Source of the DNA: Globomyces pollinis-pini
Lineage: Eukaryota > Chytridiomycota > Chytridiomycetes > Rhizophydiales > Globomycetaceae
Assembly: GCA_025399215.1 (NCBI GenBank)
Contig: MU621234.1
Location: 1 to 43,083, forward strand
DNA: 43,083 bases
Reading direction: 5' to 3'
The translations under genes and the position numbers were made by a program. The notes under the pieces are model-generated. The model was not told where the DNA came from. It searched no databases and saw nothing but the letters and a program-made list of their open reading frames with translations. The first letter of the stretch is position 1. Every line of letters begins with the position of its first letter. Shown one piece after another: positions 20,151-31,700 of the stretch.

Positions 20151-21345
20151 TTATTTTAATGCTTTCTGTTCGTATTCATGGACAATCTTCCGAATATCTG
20201 ATATATGAGATGTACCTGTTCGACAACATCCACCAATAACATCGGCTCCTAACTATTAATTAAACCAGTTTACCAGCGTCAATCCATTGATGAATCCATT
20301 CAGACCATTGTTTGTTTAACGTCGTAGAATCTCCTTTCCAAATCTTGTTAATTGGATCCCACACTTCACCACTGTTTGGATAACAGATAATACGTATGTC
20401 CGACCTAACTTGAATGCTTCCGTAAGTTACCTTTCTTGTCTATCTAGGAAAGATTTGATGGTTTTGGTAATGCTGGAGACTAAATTCGGATCAATACAAT
20501 TCATTCCAATTGCTTCTAATTTTGGAATTTGCATAAGCGCATGAAGTGTATCTTCAATGGATTCACTTTTTGTTAATCTTCAATACATATATACCCTACT
20601 CATCAGAATACACTATTTTACCTTTTCCATTTAATCTCTCTGATTGAAATGATACTGATACCCAGATCGGGATGTTTGATGAAGCTTTTTGGATTGTGTT
20701 TTTGATGCATGTTATTTCTTGAATACTTGGAATTGTCTCAAATACTATAACATCTGGTGGTGTAATTGTTTCCGACAAGATCTGTAGTCTAATGCAAATT
20801 CTATATCGAATAAATAAGTTACTTTTGTAAATGCGCGTTTTCAATCATTTCATTGGTTGTTTGAACACCAAATTGTCCATTATACTCGGATCCTAGATTG
20901 TAAATTGAATATTTTTTTGAATAGAGTTATGAGAGTTGATAGTTTGTAGAAAATCATTTACCATTTGCTAGTAATGCACCATAAGAACCGAGTGAAGCAG
21001 CAACCAACACTTTTCTCCCACTCTTTTGTGTGAATTCCAACTTTGCTTCGTTTGCCAACTGGACTGATTTCTTTATTAATGTTTCTGATTCCATTCCACT
21101 TAATCCCAACTTCATGAATCCATCAATGGATGCTTGGTAACTACAAGTGATCGCTATATCCGCTCCAGCTTCATAATACAAAAGATGCAACTTCCTTATC
21201 ACATCAGGATCCTTTAGTAAAATACTAATCATGAAGATAAACTTTTATACCTGGCACTCCATAGATCTCCAGTCAAGTTTTTCTGAAAGTATGTTTCCAA
21301 TCCTGTTGCGAATCCACCATCCAAAACCAATATTTGTTTTTTCAT
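20151..21345 (-). CDS. Homocysteine S-methyltransferase (Mht1/Sam4/BHMT family)
   Basis: Seven exons: 21345-21251, 21224-20962, 20892-20823, 20788-20600, 20577-20431, 20404-20274, 20248-20151, giving 330 residues, the family norm. The enzyme moves a methyl group from S-adenosylmethionine or S-methylmethionine to homocysteine, making methionine. It starts at LVLDGGFATGLE, with GADI.ITCSYQAS and ETIPS.QE in the middle. The Zn-site cysteines are in GMNC and, spanning the last intron, GGCCRTG. The YPNSGEVWDP motif follows intron 20405-20430. Introns are 26, 69, 34, 22, 26 and 25 nt. The 22-nt one (20578-20599) is the shortest in the window and is required, because reading through gives a stop and loses the downstream frame. 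Confidence 0.9.
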
Positions 21346-21528
21346 TTTAAAAGGAATTTCTTCAAGATTGTAACAAAACATTAACGGTTTCAAATTTATA
21401 TTCAAATGTTACTGATTAGATAATCCTTAGAAGCTTAAAATCACAATTCTTGGTCAAAGGTAGTCAGGTATTTATATCACATTTTTTATTTACAGTAAAA
21501 CAAGAAGAAATGATTGAGATTGAATGGA

Positions 21529-21780
21529 TTATTCATCAAAAGAAAATTCATGGAATTGCTTAGAGTATAGATGATTGTTAAATTTGGGATCATCTCGAGC
21601 AGTCAACTTAATATTGACTACATCAGTATCATGGATCACGGAATCCAGACAAAATGAAGAGAATCTCTTGTCATTGTAGAAGTATTCAGGAGCGAGTGCT
21701 TGTTTGTCAATAATAGTTTGAAGAGCCCTGAATTGGATTTTTTTAGGAGTCATTAAGAAAGTTCTTTTGATTGCAGACAT
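21529..21780 (-). CDS. Small protein, tandem family member 1 (83 residues)
   Basis: An intronless ORF with a basic amphipathic N-terminus of about 25 residues, which could be a mitochondrial presequence. The core has QTIIDKQALAPEYFY then SVIHD, and the C-terminus is QFHEFSFDE. The core is shared with the ORF at 22604-22825 and the C-terminus with the ORF at 21982-22215, so this member links the other two. All three read leftwards, evenly spaced, each ending near a stop-rich AT spacer. No database family comes to mind; function unknown. Confidence 0.65.
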   Translation of the reverse strand: MSAIKRTFLMTPKKIQFRALQTIIDKQALAPEYFYNDKRFSSFCLDSVIHDTDVVNIKLTARDDPKFNNHLYSKQFHEFSFDE

Positions 21781-21981
21781 GATTTGAAATGGATTAATGA
21801 ATACTTTTAGTTTATATAGTTTTTTGATCTATTCGATCATGCGAGTTAGGCTCATTAAATTGCGCCCTTCAAACAAAGCCACCTTACAAGTTGCATTGTA
21901 ATGAATCAAGATGATCAACGAGTAAAATGAAATTAATGATACGTTTCAAAGATTATATTATCAAACTAATTATTAGAATTC

Positions 21982-22215
21982 TTATTCATCAAAATCAAAT
22001 TCATGAAACTGTCTGGTGTAGGAGTGTTGTAGATCTTCCGTGGTATCATACACCTTTTCTTTTAATCCACCATTAGGTTCAATACCATCCAAAGTCAATT
22101 GACTATCATGTAATTTTAAGTCTACTTCATGGGATGGTGGATCTACTACTGTTCGGAACATTCGAACTGAAAATCCTATTCTATTCATACTTTTAAAAGT
22201 GCTTCTTAGATACAT
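21982..22215 (-). CDS. Small protein, tandem family member 2 (77 residues)
   Basis: An intronless ORF with a basic start (MYLRSTFKSMNRIGFSVRMF), then RTVVD as in its neighbours, a divergent acidic middle, and the C-terminus RQFHEFDFDE, nearly identical to member 1. The conserved acidic-aromatic end in an otherwise diverged protein suggests it is a binding motif. Function unknown. Confidence 0.6.
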   Translation of the reverse strand: MYLRSTFKSMNRIGFSVRMFRTVVDPPSHEVDLKLHDSQLTLDGIEPNGGLKEKVYDTTEDLQHSYTRQFHEFDFDE

Positions 22216-22603
22216 TGAAAAGACTAGATTGAATCAGATCAATCTGACTTTATAAACACCCATGTGTCAATGTTTGGTCATGAGGATGAAATTTGGTCAT
22301 AAAATAATGTCACCAAATCGCCTGATTTTATGCGTTTTATTGAATAAACAACTAAGTTAGAAACCAATGTCAATAGCTACTGATTAAGCTTGCATTGCTA
22401 ATCTTACTATCTCCTCATCGTTTTCTGTTAAATGAATATGGCGGTCGACACGAATTAAATAACGTCATTTAACTTAGATATAATCAAATTTCATTTAATG
22501 ATTTCACATGGACCCTTTGTGATTGTGATACTCAATGATACACACATATTGTTGGATTAAAATGTTTAAAAGAAATCATTATATTTGAACGATTGTAAAA
22601 AGT
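22216..22603. other. Spacer between tandem small genes
   Basis: AT-rich, stop-rich on both strands. It should contain the promoter of member 2 and the 3' end of member 3; nothing else is visible. Confidence 0.5.
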
Positions 22604-22825
22604 CTATCTGTGTTTGGAAACAAGTTCTTGATAGTTTGACTGTACATGAATAGTTGACAAAGTATTTGGTAGTTGAATGTCATGAATGACAAAAGTATCA
22701 CAAAAAGGTGATGAACGTATGTCAGTATAAAACAGCTCTGGAGCAAGACCATGGGAATCTACAATAGTCTTCAATGACCTTGACCGTGGTATAGACAAAC
22801 GCACAACCTTCAATAATTTCAACAT
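22604..22825 (-). CDS. Small protein, tandem family member 3 (73 residues)
   Basis: An intronless ORF beginning with a basic leader (MLKLLKVVRLSIPRSRSL), then KTIVD..GLAPELFY.D.R.S.FC...VIHD, which aligns without gaps to member 1. It lacks the QFHEF.FDE end of the other two, so it may be truncated or specialised. Function unknown. Confidence 0.6.
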   Translation of the reverse strand: MLKLLKVVRLSIPRSRSLKTIVDSHGLAPELFYTDIRSSPFCDTFVIHDIQLPNTLSTIHVQSNYQELVSKHR

Positions 22826-23182
22826 GCTATTGATTATGACTTTTGCCTCTCCTTTTTATAGTATCCGACTGTTGATTGTTATACATGTGATGTGGATCTG
22901 CTGAGCCATCAAACATGTGTCTGAGGTTTATTTCTCAACAGCACAATTCACCATTCAATTTTTTACCATTGCCTTTGTTGGCCAAAAGGTACATTTAAAT
23001 TCTAGATTTAAATTTTGGATTTACTTATTCATTCTTGGCTGACGTATAGTATTTGTCCAGGGGTCCCTGGTTAAAAATGTATCAAACGGACTAATAGTTT
23101 AAAATCATGTGGGTGTTGATTGAATCTGATAATCAATAATCACACCAATTTCACATTCATAAAAAAACTGTTTATTTCATTT
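22826..23182. other. Intergenic region
   Basis: No gene is supported. It holds the upstream region of small-family member 3 and the 3' end of the single-TM protein. Confidence 0.5.
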
Positions 23183-23659
23183 TCAATCAATTACTTTGGT
23201 ATCTTCTACCATTTTAGATATACGACGGGATAGTTCAAATAAGCTTTCTTCTCTCTCTTTGATCAAATCGTTATAGTTCATACTATTAATTTCAAGTTTG
23301 TTTTGATCATCATCCATCCCTTCGTCATCATCCGTGTTACTGTTATTGTCTGCATGTTTCTCCAATTCCTTCATTTCTCTAGTACTTAACTGACTAGACT
23401 TTTGTATTCCTTCACGTTGTTGATCTTCATAAACAAAGGGTTGATACTCTTTTTTCAAATGTTCCACGAATGGTTCAAATTCTTCATGTTGTTTACTGAT
23501 AGATTTCATTCTTTGATAATAATTGATAAAGTAATGTAACATGGGATATAATACGGAACTTCCAATCAACAAGTATACCCAACTACTAATTATTATATCA
23601 CTTTCTGACATTTGATAAACAGTCGAAAAAGTGACGCGAAAATGACGTTTAAATATCAT
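23183..23659 (-). CDS. Single-pass membrane protein with acidic coiled tail, function unknown
   Basis: An ORF of 158 codons from the first ATG, or 142 from the second (MSESD, ATG at 23611), which fits a short N-terminal tail better. One hydrophobic segment (IIISSWVYLLIGSSVLYPMLHY) is followed by a basic patch (YYQRMKSISK). After that comes a long charged region containing an Asp/Asn-rich stretch (DNNSNTDDDEGMDDDQ) and a C-terminal heptad-like helix (REESLFELSRRISKM). The layout is that of a small tail-exposed organelle or ER membrane protein. No family recognised. It ends 3' of PLK4 on the same strand. Confidence 0.6.
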   Translation of the reverse strand: MIFKRHFRVTFSTVYQMSESDIIISSWVYLLIGSSVLYPMLHYFINYYQRMKSISKQHEEFEPFVEHLKKEYQPFVYEDQQREGIQKSSQLSTREMKELEKHADNNSNTDDDEGMDDDQNKLEINSMNYNDLIKEREESLFELSRRISKMVEDTKVID

Positions 23660-23719
23660 GGGAATATTATTTTTTAAAATATATTTACAGAAAATGTTCG
23701 TTTATCCAAAAAAAAGGCA

Positions 23720-26291
23720 TCATTCTTGGTTTCGACAGAGTTCAAAAAACTTTGGAAAGTGAACCAACCGATTTTTGATGTACTTTGGTAAAAGTTTATC
23801 AATATGATGACTAGGAAAGAATAAGTAACCAATGATAAAAATACCTTGCATGATTTTCCCCAAAGTATTCTACCGTTTGAGATTTGGGGTTAACTAATAA
23901 CTGTATTCCATCTTGGAAAAGTAATGAAAAATCACCTTTTGGGGTAAGAACACACCATCCAACATCTTTGAGATATTTTGGATTAAAATTATAAGACTGA
24001 TCGGAATTGGATATCGATTGATGTAACTCTATTTGAGATTTGGATTGGGTAGGAAGGTTGACGTGACTTTGACTTTGCTCATTTGGTTGGGAACTTTTAC
24101 GATCATAGTAGGTTGCTGTTGGTATAGATGATGTAAAAATCGAAGTTGTAGACGGATGAACGGATGGGGGTGGTGAATTGGGCCTTGTATCCCTCACCGG
24201 CGGTGTTTGTTGAGATTTTAGTATCATTGGGTATGTGACTTGTGGATCTTTCTTTCCCTTTTCTTCAATTTCAAAACAATTTCTTAAACAATCCTGCGCA
24301 TGTTTGAATATTTGTACAAATTTTGGTTCCATTGAACTTGCATCATTTGTTCCCAAGTTGAAGGTATACTTTATACTACCATCGGCCAATGTTTCCACAT
24401 TTTCTGTCCTGTAATTACGCGCCAGACTAGAAGGTACTTTGATTTCCAGAATTCTGCTTGCACCAAAAGTGTGTGCTCGGATACCATCGTAAAACACCAG
24501 GTCAAAATCAGGAGTTGGCAAATTTTCCATTAATGAACACTTTGCTTGTGGAGAATAAAATATTATCTAACGTTAATGGATAAAAAGTACCTTTGGTGTT
24601 TTCATTCTTACCAAATCAACAAATTTTCTCGCATATCTAATCTTCTTTTGATGAATTTCTGGTAAACTAGAAATGGTATACGAAAAATCTGGATTGGTCA
24701 AATTGCTTTTCTTAAATGTATTTTTATCGAATAATCGAATGACATGTCCATCTTCTTCATTACCAGCAATCAATATCAGGTGAGTATCTCCAGTAAAGTC
24801 TAACAATAGTTCACCAGTACCCAATATTTCAACTCGCCCGTGTTTTGTATTCTGAACAAGGGGCCTTAGGCGAACTGTGGTAAAATTTGGAATAGGTTCT
24901 AAAGTCAATGGAAACATTTTACCCGCTTTTGATTTTTGTACAGCATTACCTCCAGGGTTTAAAAGCGATCTGAATTGATCATTATGAACGTTTGATGCGG
25001 AATGGTTAGTTCCATCAACATAGTTGTTTGAGGAAATTGCAGCAGCCAGCGGTGAATTAAAAGAAATATTTCTATGCGGTGTACCAGAAAATTCGTTCTG
25101 GGACCGTATGTCTCTCTTACTTGAATTTGGAGCTTCTATACTGGGGGAATTGGTTACTTTTCTTTCCTCTCGATTTTGAACAGACGAGGTACTCTGGTTT
25201 CTCATGGGACTCTCGTAGTTATGTTTATAAGCCACCGTTGATGAATTCAAAGAGTTTTGAGTGATATTAGGATTAAAGAATGGGTGTTGACAAACTTCAG
25301 CGATTACTAGTCTTTTCTTTGGGTCCTAGTATCCGTTAGAGCATGTGTAGAACTGTAACCTTTTGTAAAGTCCGGCTGATTAAATCTTGAGCTTCTTTAG
25401 AAAGGTGAGAAGGTAAGGTGTAAACAGCCTTTGTAACTTTCTCAAGCGTGCTCTTTACTTCAGCACTCTACGCAAATGAATAAAATTTTAAAATACTTGA
25501 AAAGGTGGAGATCCCGTTAATAAAGTAACCATCATACATCCGAATGACCAAACATCGCTTGCCAATCCATAAGGCAAACGTGACACGATCTCTGGGGAAA
25601 TATAATTAGGAGTCCCACACCTGTGGTTAATTATTCGACTGAAAGCATACATTGTTTTCTGTTCTGATTCAGGTTCCATTAATTTTACAGCCAAACCAAA
25701 GTCTGCCAGTTTCTAAGAAATGAAATGAAAAGTCTGTTACCAAAGTATAATTTTCTGTCAGTAATAGATTTGAAAGTTTAAGATCTCTATGAATGATTCC
25801 ATTTGAGTGCAGATATAATAATCCATTGACCAATTGATTTAATATGTTTCTGCTTTGATCTTCACTTAAACATTTTCTCTCCTTCAAATATTGAAACAAT
25901 GTACCGTTTTCACATAACTCCATTATTCTAAGAGTATTATATACTATTCAAATTACAAATATACGTATGTTGAATCTTCAAAGTAGTTGTAAAGCTCCAA
26001 AATATTCTGATGCCGTAGTTGCCAGTGTATTTCAACCTCGTTTGCAACTCTCTTTGTTAAGTTAGCATCTTTCATTTGTTTCTTATTTATAGTTTTAATT
26101 GCAACTGAAGTTTGATTTTGTTTAATTTTTGCTCTATAAACAACTCCAAATCCTCCCTTTCCCAGGACACTGATGATCTGATATCCTTCTATGTGATTTG
26201 GGTAGCGTATCAGGTTCTTCTGAGGAGAAATGAAAGTGTATTCCTGATTCATTTGTGTTCTTTCAGTTAAATGGTAGTTGAAGTCGGACAA
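23720..26291 (-). CDS. PLK4: Polo-like kinase 4 (PLK4/SAK)
   Basis: Seven exons: 26291-25957, 25927-25741, 25712-25497, 25467-25360, 25325-24591, 24566-23845, 23810-23720, giving 797 residues in frame. The kinase domain has the Gly loop [12 protein letters not shown] lysine, [10 protein letters not shown] catalytic loop, DFGLA (rebuilt by removing intron 25713-25740) and [10 protein letters not shown] Ser/Asn-rich linker follows. The cryptic polo box spans roughly [14 protein letters not shown] to the end of exon 6 ([20 protein letters not shown]). The final polo box is near [19 protein letters not shown], and the C-terminus is [13 protein letters not shown]4 starts centriole and basal-body duplication, so a flagellated cell stage is implied. 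Introns are 29, 28, 29, 34, 24 and 34 nt. Confidence 0.93.
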
Positions 26292-26535
26292 AAATGAAAA
26301 AGTGAAAAATCAACAAAATCGAACTTCAAGAGGATTTGACTATGAAAGAGTCTTAGTCTCACCATAGTTTTATATCGTAAGAGTTTGACTAAGGCATCAC
26401 TAAATAATCATTTTTGCAATCACTTACTTTAATTATTAAGAAGGAAACAGTACGTGATGACTTAATTAATACTACGTACATGTACTATATTAATGTAGAT
26501 ATTTGAAAGTAATTCATTTTTATTCTTTAAAATCT

Positions 26536-27909
26536 TTATTCTACTTTAACTACCGTTGTTTCTTGTAAACTTTCTTCCGTTTTGTTACCCAAGTCAACTT
26601 TGTCTTCAACCTTGTCTTCTGGAAATTCTAATGGATTCAAGTGATATACAATAGAAGAACACATCAAATCTCCCATAACATTCAAGGCTGTTTGGAATCT
26701 ATCAACCAAGAAATCAATGGCGATAATTAATCCAAATAAAGGTGTAATTGGGATTCCAACGGCATTCATAATCATCAAAATAAGAACAAGACCTGCGGAT
26801 GGAATAGGAGAAGCACCAATAGCTGAAATAGCAGAAGTAATAACAATTATAACACAATCGGCAATAGAGAGTGATTTACCCAATGCTGCTGCTTGAAATA
26901 TAACAGCAATTGGGAATCCAATAGCTGCACCATCCATATTACATGTAGTCCCAATGTTGATACAGAAACCAGAGATTTGTGGTGGAATACCAAGATCTTT
27001 GGCAACATTCATGGTCACTGGTAAAGTAGCTGCAGAAGAGGAAGTTCCTAGAGCAGTAATGAGAGAAGGAGAACATTTTGCAAAGAAGCTATAAGGATTC
27101 TTTCTGGTAACTCCAAAGTAGATTAAAGGATACACAACCAACTGATGGAAAAAGACACCACCAATACATGTAGCAACGTAGATTCCGACAAACTTTGCAA
27201 CTTCAGCAATATCTAGAACCATAAGAGAAGGCAAAATCAAAAAGAATACACCAATAGGCCCAACAGAAATCAAGAAGGCGATTAACTTTGCAACAAATCC
27301 TTCAACTTCTTTACATATTTTGAGGATTGGAGAAGGACTTTCTGGAGTATCTCTAATCAAGAACCCAACAACTACACCTGTGACGATGACACCCATAAAA
27401 TCATTTTGTGTGAAAGCAGCGAAGATGTTGGTAGGAATCATATTGGTAAAGATGGTCATAACTTGATCCAATGGTGTCTTATTGAGCAATTCCTTACCGG
27501 TTTCATCTGCTAGGTCCGAAATTGTTTTTGGAAGTTGAGAAATGTCAATAACAGTTACGTACGGAATAACAAATAGCAGACAGATAACCAATCCTTCAAT
27601 ACAAGATAGCAATGTGGTAGACAGATAGTAAATCAAGGTATGTTTCGCAATATTTCCAGCTTCTTTTGGGATATGGGACAAGGAGTGTGCAGCGACCACC
27701 ATGTTTGTAAAGATCAATGGCAATACAATTGCACGTAAAGATCTCAACCATAAATCTCCTAGAATTCCAATTAACTTGACAACATCAGGACTCCACGCCT
27801 TTGCGTTGGTCGTTGCACCTAAGGTAGCACCTACACCAACAGCCAAAAAGGCAGCTATCCCCATCCATAGTAAATGATTGTCGAAACGTAAAGCAGTTTT
27901 TAAACCCAT
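26536..27909 (-). CDS. SLC1/DAACS family Na+-coupled amino acid transporter
   Basis: An intronless gene of 457 codons with the full glutamate-transporter fold: about eight membrane segments and two re-entrant hairpins. HP1 carries SSSAATLP (290-297), TM7 has NMDG (324-327), HP2 has ASPIPSAGLV, and TM8 has IDFLVDRFQTALNVMGD. In TM8 the positions equal to Asp394, Asn401 and Asp405 of the archaeal GltPh are kept (Asp403, Asn410, Asp414). However, the arginine that grips the acidic side chain is replaced by Gln406. In animals such a change marks the neutral amino acid exchangers, so neutral substrates are more likely than glutamate (inference). The C-terminus is acidic and cytosolic. SLC1-type carriers are uncommon in fungi, and absence of introns fits a late arrival. 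Confidence 0.9.
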   Translation of the reverse strand: MGLKTALRFDNHLLWMGIAAFLAVGVGATLGATTNAKAWSPDVVKLIGILGDLWLRSLRAIVLPLIFTNMVVAAHSLSHIPKEAGNIAKHTLIYYLSTTLLSCIEGLVICLLFVIPYVTVIDISQLPKTISDLADETGKELLNKTPLDQVMTIFTNMIPTNIFAAFTQNDFMGVIVTGVVVGFLIRDTPESPSPILKICKEVEGFVAKLIAFLISVGPIGVFFLILPSLMVLDIAEVAKFVGIYVATCIGGVFFHQLVVYPLIYFGVTRKNPYSFFAKCSPSLITALGTSSSAATLPVTMNVAKDLGIPPQISGFCINIGTTCNMDGAAIGFPIAVIFQAAALGKSLSIADCVIIVITSAISAIGASPIPSAGLVLILMIMNAVGIPITPLFGLIIAIDFLVDRFQTALNVMGDLMCSSIVYHLNPLEFPEDKVEDKVDLGNKTEESLQETTVVKVE

Positions 27910-28727
27910 GTTATGTGTTTAGAATACTTTTTTACGTATTTATATTGCCCCTCAGAGCCCTGATCTGGTATCTTTGTCGATTACGATCGAAGTGCCATTA
28001 TTTCTGTGTCCAGCGTGATAATATTGATACGCATGGAGAGCCATGCGCCTTAAAATTGAAGTTTATAGCCCAAGTGAGAAAGACAAACCCATACAAGCCT
28101 TCAGTATGCTAAAATTCAACATTCTTTTGGTCAACGGATGAAGAAAATACTTATTTTGTACCAAAACAATTCAGGTCACACCAATAACATAATACAGAAT
28201 GAAATTGACGTGACAAAGGCCTGAAGAGGATTTCATCTTGTCTAAAAAGTGTTTATTGGTTAGTTTATTAAAAAAAATATATTATAAGTTCTTAACTACG
28301 TCGGATTTTTGGTTAGTATTTGAAATTTCTCTCTGAAATAGCTTCCAAAGAAACAAATGAATTTTCTCCATCAGGTTATTCACCTTGAGAATGCTTTATG
28401 GTTTACCCCCTGCATTCAGGCTCAGAAAAGTACAGCTTATCATCCATCTTCCTATTTTAATGAATTAATACGCAACTCAACACACACAACCTGCAAGAGC
28501 GAATGATAGCTCACGAGGAATTTAATCAAACGAGATCTTATACTTTACTTTTGGTAAATGTGTGACATAAGATTAGAAATTGCACTCTGACAGGCATGAA
28601 ACGTTTGCGTGACATAAATATATATTCAAATCAGATATGATATTTTAATAAGAGAAAGCCTATTTTAAAGGACTTTTGATTGTATGATTAGCTGAGACAG
28701 ATACTTCAACGAGGGTATATGCAGAGT
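27910..28727. other. Intergenic, 0.8 kb
   Basis: Upstream of the transporter and downstream of the SNF2 gene. The only ORF (27915-28112, +) is cysteine-rich but has no start context or motif and I do not support it. No tRNA or repeat was seen. Confidence 0.5.
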
Positions 28728-31700
28728 TCACTGGAACAATATAGACAATGATTCCAACTTCTCCAATTGTAGAGCCTCTTTGTGTTTCTTATTCTCTTCT
28801 CTTCGCCTTTTCTTTCCACCAGCATTAGAATTTGTAGCACTTCCATCAGAAACAGATCCGGAACCGTCTTCATTGAAAGCTTTTTGTGCAAGTGCTGTTT
28901 TGTATCGTTGACGTTTTTGCATGTTTTCCTCTATTGAGTTCTTTACGATAAATCGAACGGTTGTAACTGGTTTAGTTTGACCCAAACGATGAACTCGATC
29001 AATTGCTTGTTGTTCTACAGCAGGATTCCAATAAGGTTCCATTAAATACACTCGAGTTCCACTGACAAGGTTTAAACCAACACCACCAGATTTAATTGAT
29101 ATCAAGAAAATAGTAACTTCCGGATTAGATTTAAACTCAGATTGGGCTTGACTCCTCTGAATACGACTCATTGACCCATCTAGTCTGACCATTTTAAACC
29201 CATGATCTTTTAATGGTTTCTATTTGACAAATGAAAAAAAAAGTCATTCATACCTCCAATAGACTTAATAATTTTGTAAACTGTGAAAAAACAACAGATT
29301 TGGTTTGTGCAGTCCCATTTTGAAGATCATTAAGACGCACAAAATTCAAGTCTTCTATAAGTGCTTCAATTTTTGTGGATGATTTATCATCTTCAATCGA
29401 TGTCAAATCTATCGTATCGTCAATTTGATCAACATCATCATTGAATTCAATCAACTCACTATTTCCAAACGTTTGTTGACAAAAACTGCACAAAATGCTA
29501 GCTGACAACTTAGAGGACGTTGTTTCCATTGCTGGAGCCTGGCCTTGAATACAACCATTACAGATCCTATTGATAAATCGCTAACCAATTTACAGATGCT
29601 GGCACGGTAACATATTTATCATGGGTCCTTCAATGGTAAGTGCACAATTAACACATTTGTCTTCTTCTGAATCCTTTAATATTTTAAATATTTCCTTTGC
29701 TTTAGTATCTGTAATCACTTCTGCGTTTGAAATATCAATATCTATTGTTAAGTTTACATGCGGTTACCTCGTAACATAGCAGATTCATCAAAGTTGAATA
29801 ACTTTGGATGCAAGCATGCTTGTCTCATCAGCAAGATAGCATTTAAAATTTGAAAGAAACGGTTGGAAATATTTCCTTTCTGCCGCAATCCCTCAAAGAC
29901 TTTTCGGCCAAAAGAATGTATTTTATCGTACATAACCCTTTCCTTATTGTTCAAATCCAGTAATATAGTTTGTTCAGTTCTTGGTGGTAAACTAATCAGT
30001 GGTTTTCCATCAACCATATCATTCTTTGTTCTCCTTAATGTGATACCTTTCATTAGAGTCTAAAATAATAAGTCCGATAAATAATAATGGTCGTACTTGT
30101 AAATTTCTAAATGCATTGTCAAATCTACTCCTCTGCTGATGCTGCTGAATTGGTTTAGTGATATGACTAGTCCACTGTCCTCTTTTGTCCAAAGGATGCA
30201 CACCAATAAACTTGATTAAACTATACAAATCTAGTTTTAATGTGGGTAGTGACAAATTACCATCAACTCTATTCTGTATTGGTGTTCCACTAATAATCAG
30301 TCAAGTTAAAATTACGTTAAACACCATTTTACGTCAGCCTGAAATGCGAATGCTTTGATAACATTAAACTAAATAAATTAAATACCTGCTCTCGCTTGAA
30401 CTGTTGAAGCAGTTTTGATAATATGAGCTTCATCCAAAACAATTCGATACCAGTGAACTTCATGAAGTGCCGAAGCTGACCTAAAAGTCATCAGTCATTG
30501 AAATGCAAACTAAGGTTTAAAATCAAAGGTGGTTATACCTTTGCTAATCCGGTACCTATAATATTATAGGTAGTTCTAAAGTTAATTTCACAAAAAAACC
30601 AATACATAACAACATCCTAAATTATAAACAAAGTTCTACAACGTACATATTTAGCCAAAACAGACGAGTCATTAGTTCTGTTAGGACCATGGTATATAAG
30701 AACTCGCAACGTATCGGGCTTACTATGTGACCTAACAGTAAGTCTAATTAATTTACAAGATTTGATCTTCCCAATTATGTACAGTTGAAAGTGGACAGAC
30801 AATTAGGGTCGACTTAGATGGAAGCAATTTTTTTGGTCGATATTTTGGCTCAGAATTTGGAAGTTGATTGTCAGGAACGAATCCAAAAGGGTCTCTAACG
30901 AGCGGAACATCCCTGGAACTCTGAAACTTTCCTGTAGTTTGATTAATTGGCTCACCCTTCAAAATAATGGAAATAATTTGTATAGTTTTTCCTAAACCCA
31001 TATCATCTAAGGTGAGATATGCTCTAAACAGTCCAATACCTGCTAAAATTCCTCCTTTAACTGAATCGGGTTTATTTGATTGCCTAGAATCTGTAAGAGT
31101 ATTGATCCAAGCTAATCCTTCTTGGCGCCAAAATAATACAGTCCCATCGGCTGAATCATGCTCTCTTTGCATCATCCAAAACAATGCTTGTCGCTGATAT
31201 TTAAATAGTTTTGATTCAAGTCGTGAATCTTGCTCCAACTCGTCCAAATTGACTGGTGCTGTGAATGATGCGTATAGTTTTTCTATATGCTGTTTTATGA
31301 TATCCCCTCTATTATCATTATTTGAGGAGCTGGTTCTAGAATATCTGAGTTGAACTAAACTAACCTTGGATCATAGTGAACAGGTGTTAAATGGCCGGCA
31401 TGTGTAGTACTAAGCTGAGGATTATTGTATGGAAAACTTGGTTGGACATCTGATAAAAATTGCACAATGAGAAACAAGAGATACCTAAACAATCTTTACA
31501 ATACCAAAAATATACCTAAGGTTAAAATATAAAGATAAACCTGGAGGAATTAATTTAACTTGGTGACTAAGTAAATGCTTTCCAATTGGTCCACCATGCG
31601 ATAATTCACCATATAAGATCACCTTCAAATAAGGTGTTGTATCCTACAATTAAAACTCTTAGAAAATTGTACTTGAAGTCCCAATAGTAAGTAGCAAGAA

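Noticed and set aside
27915..28112. 65-codon plus-strand cysteine-rich ORF
   Set aside because: It starts next to the transporter's ATG on the opposite strand, has no signal peptide or conserved spacing, and is short enough to be chance.
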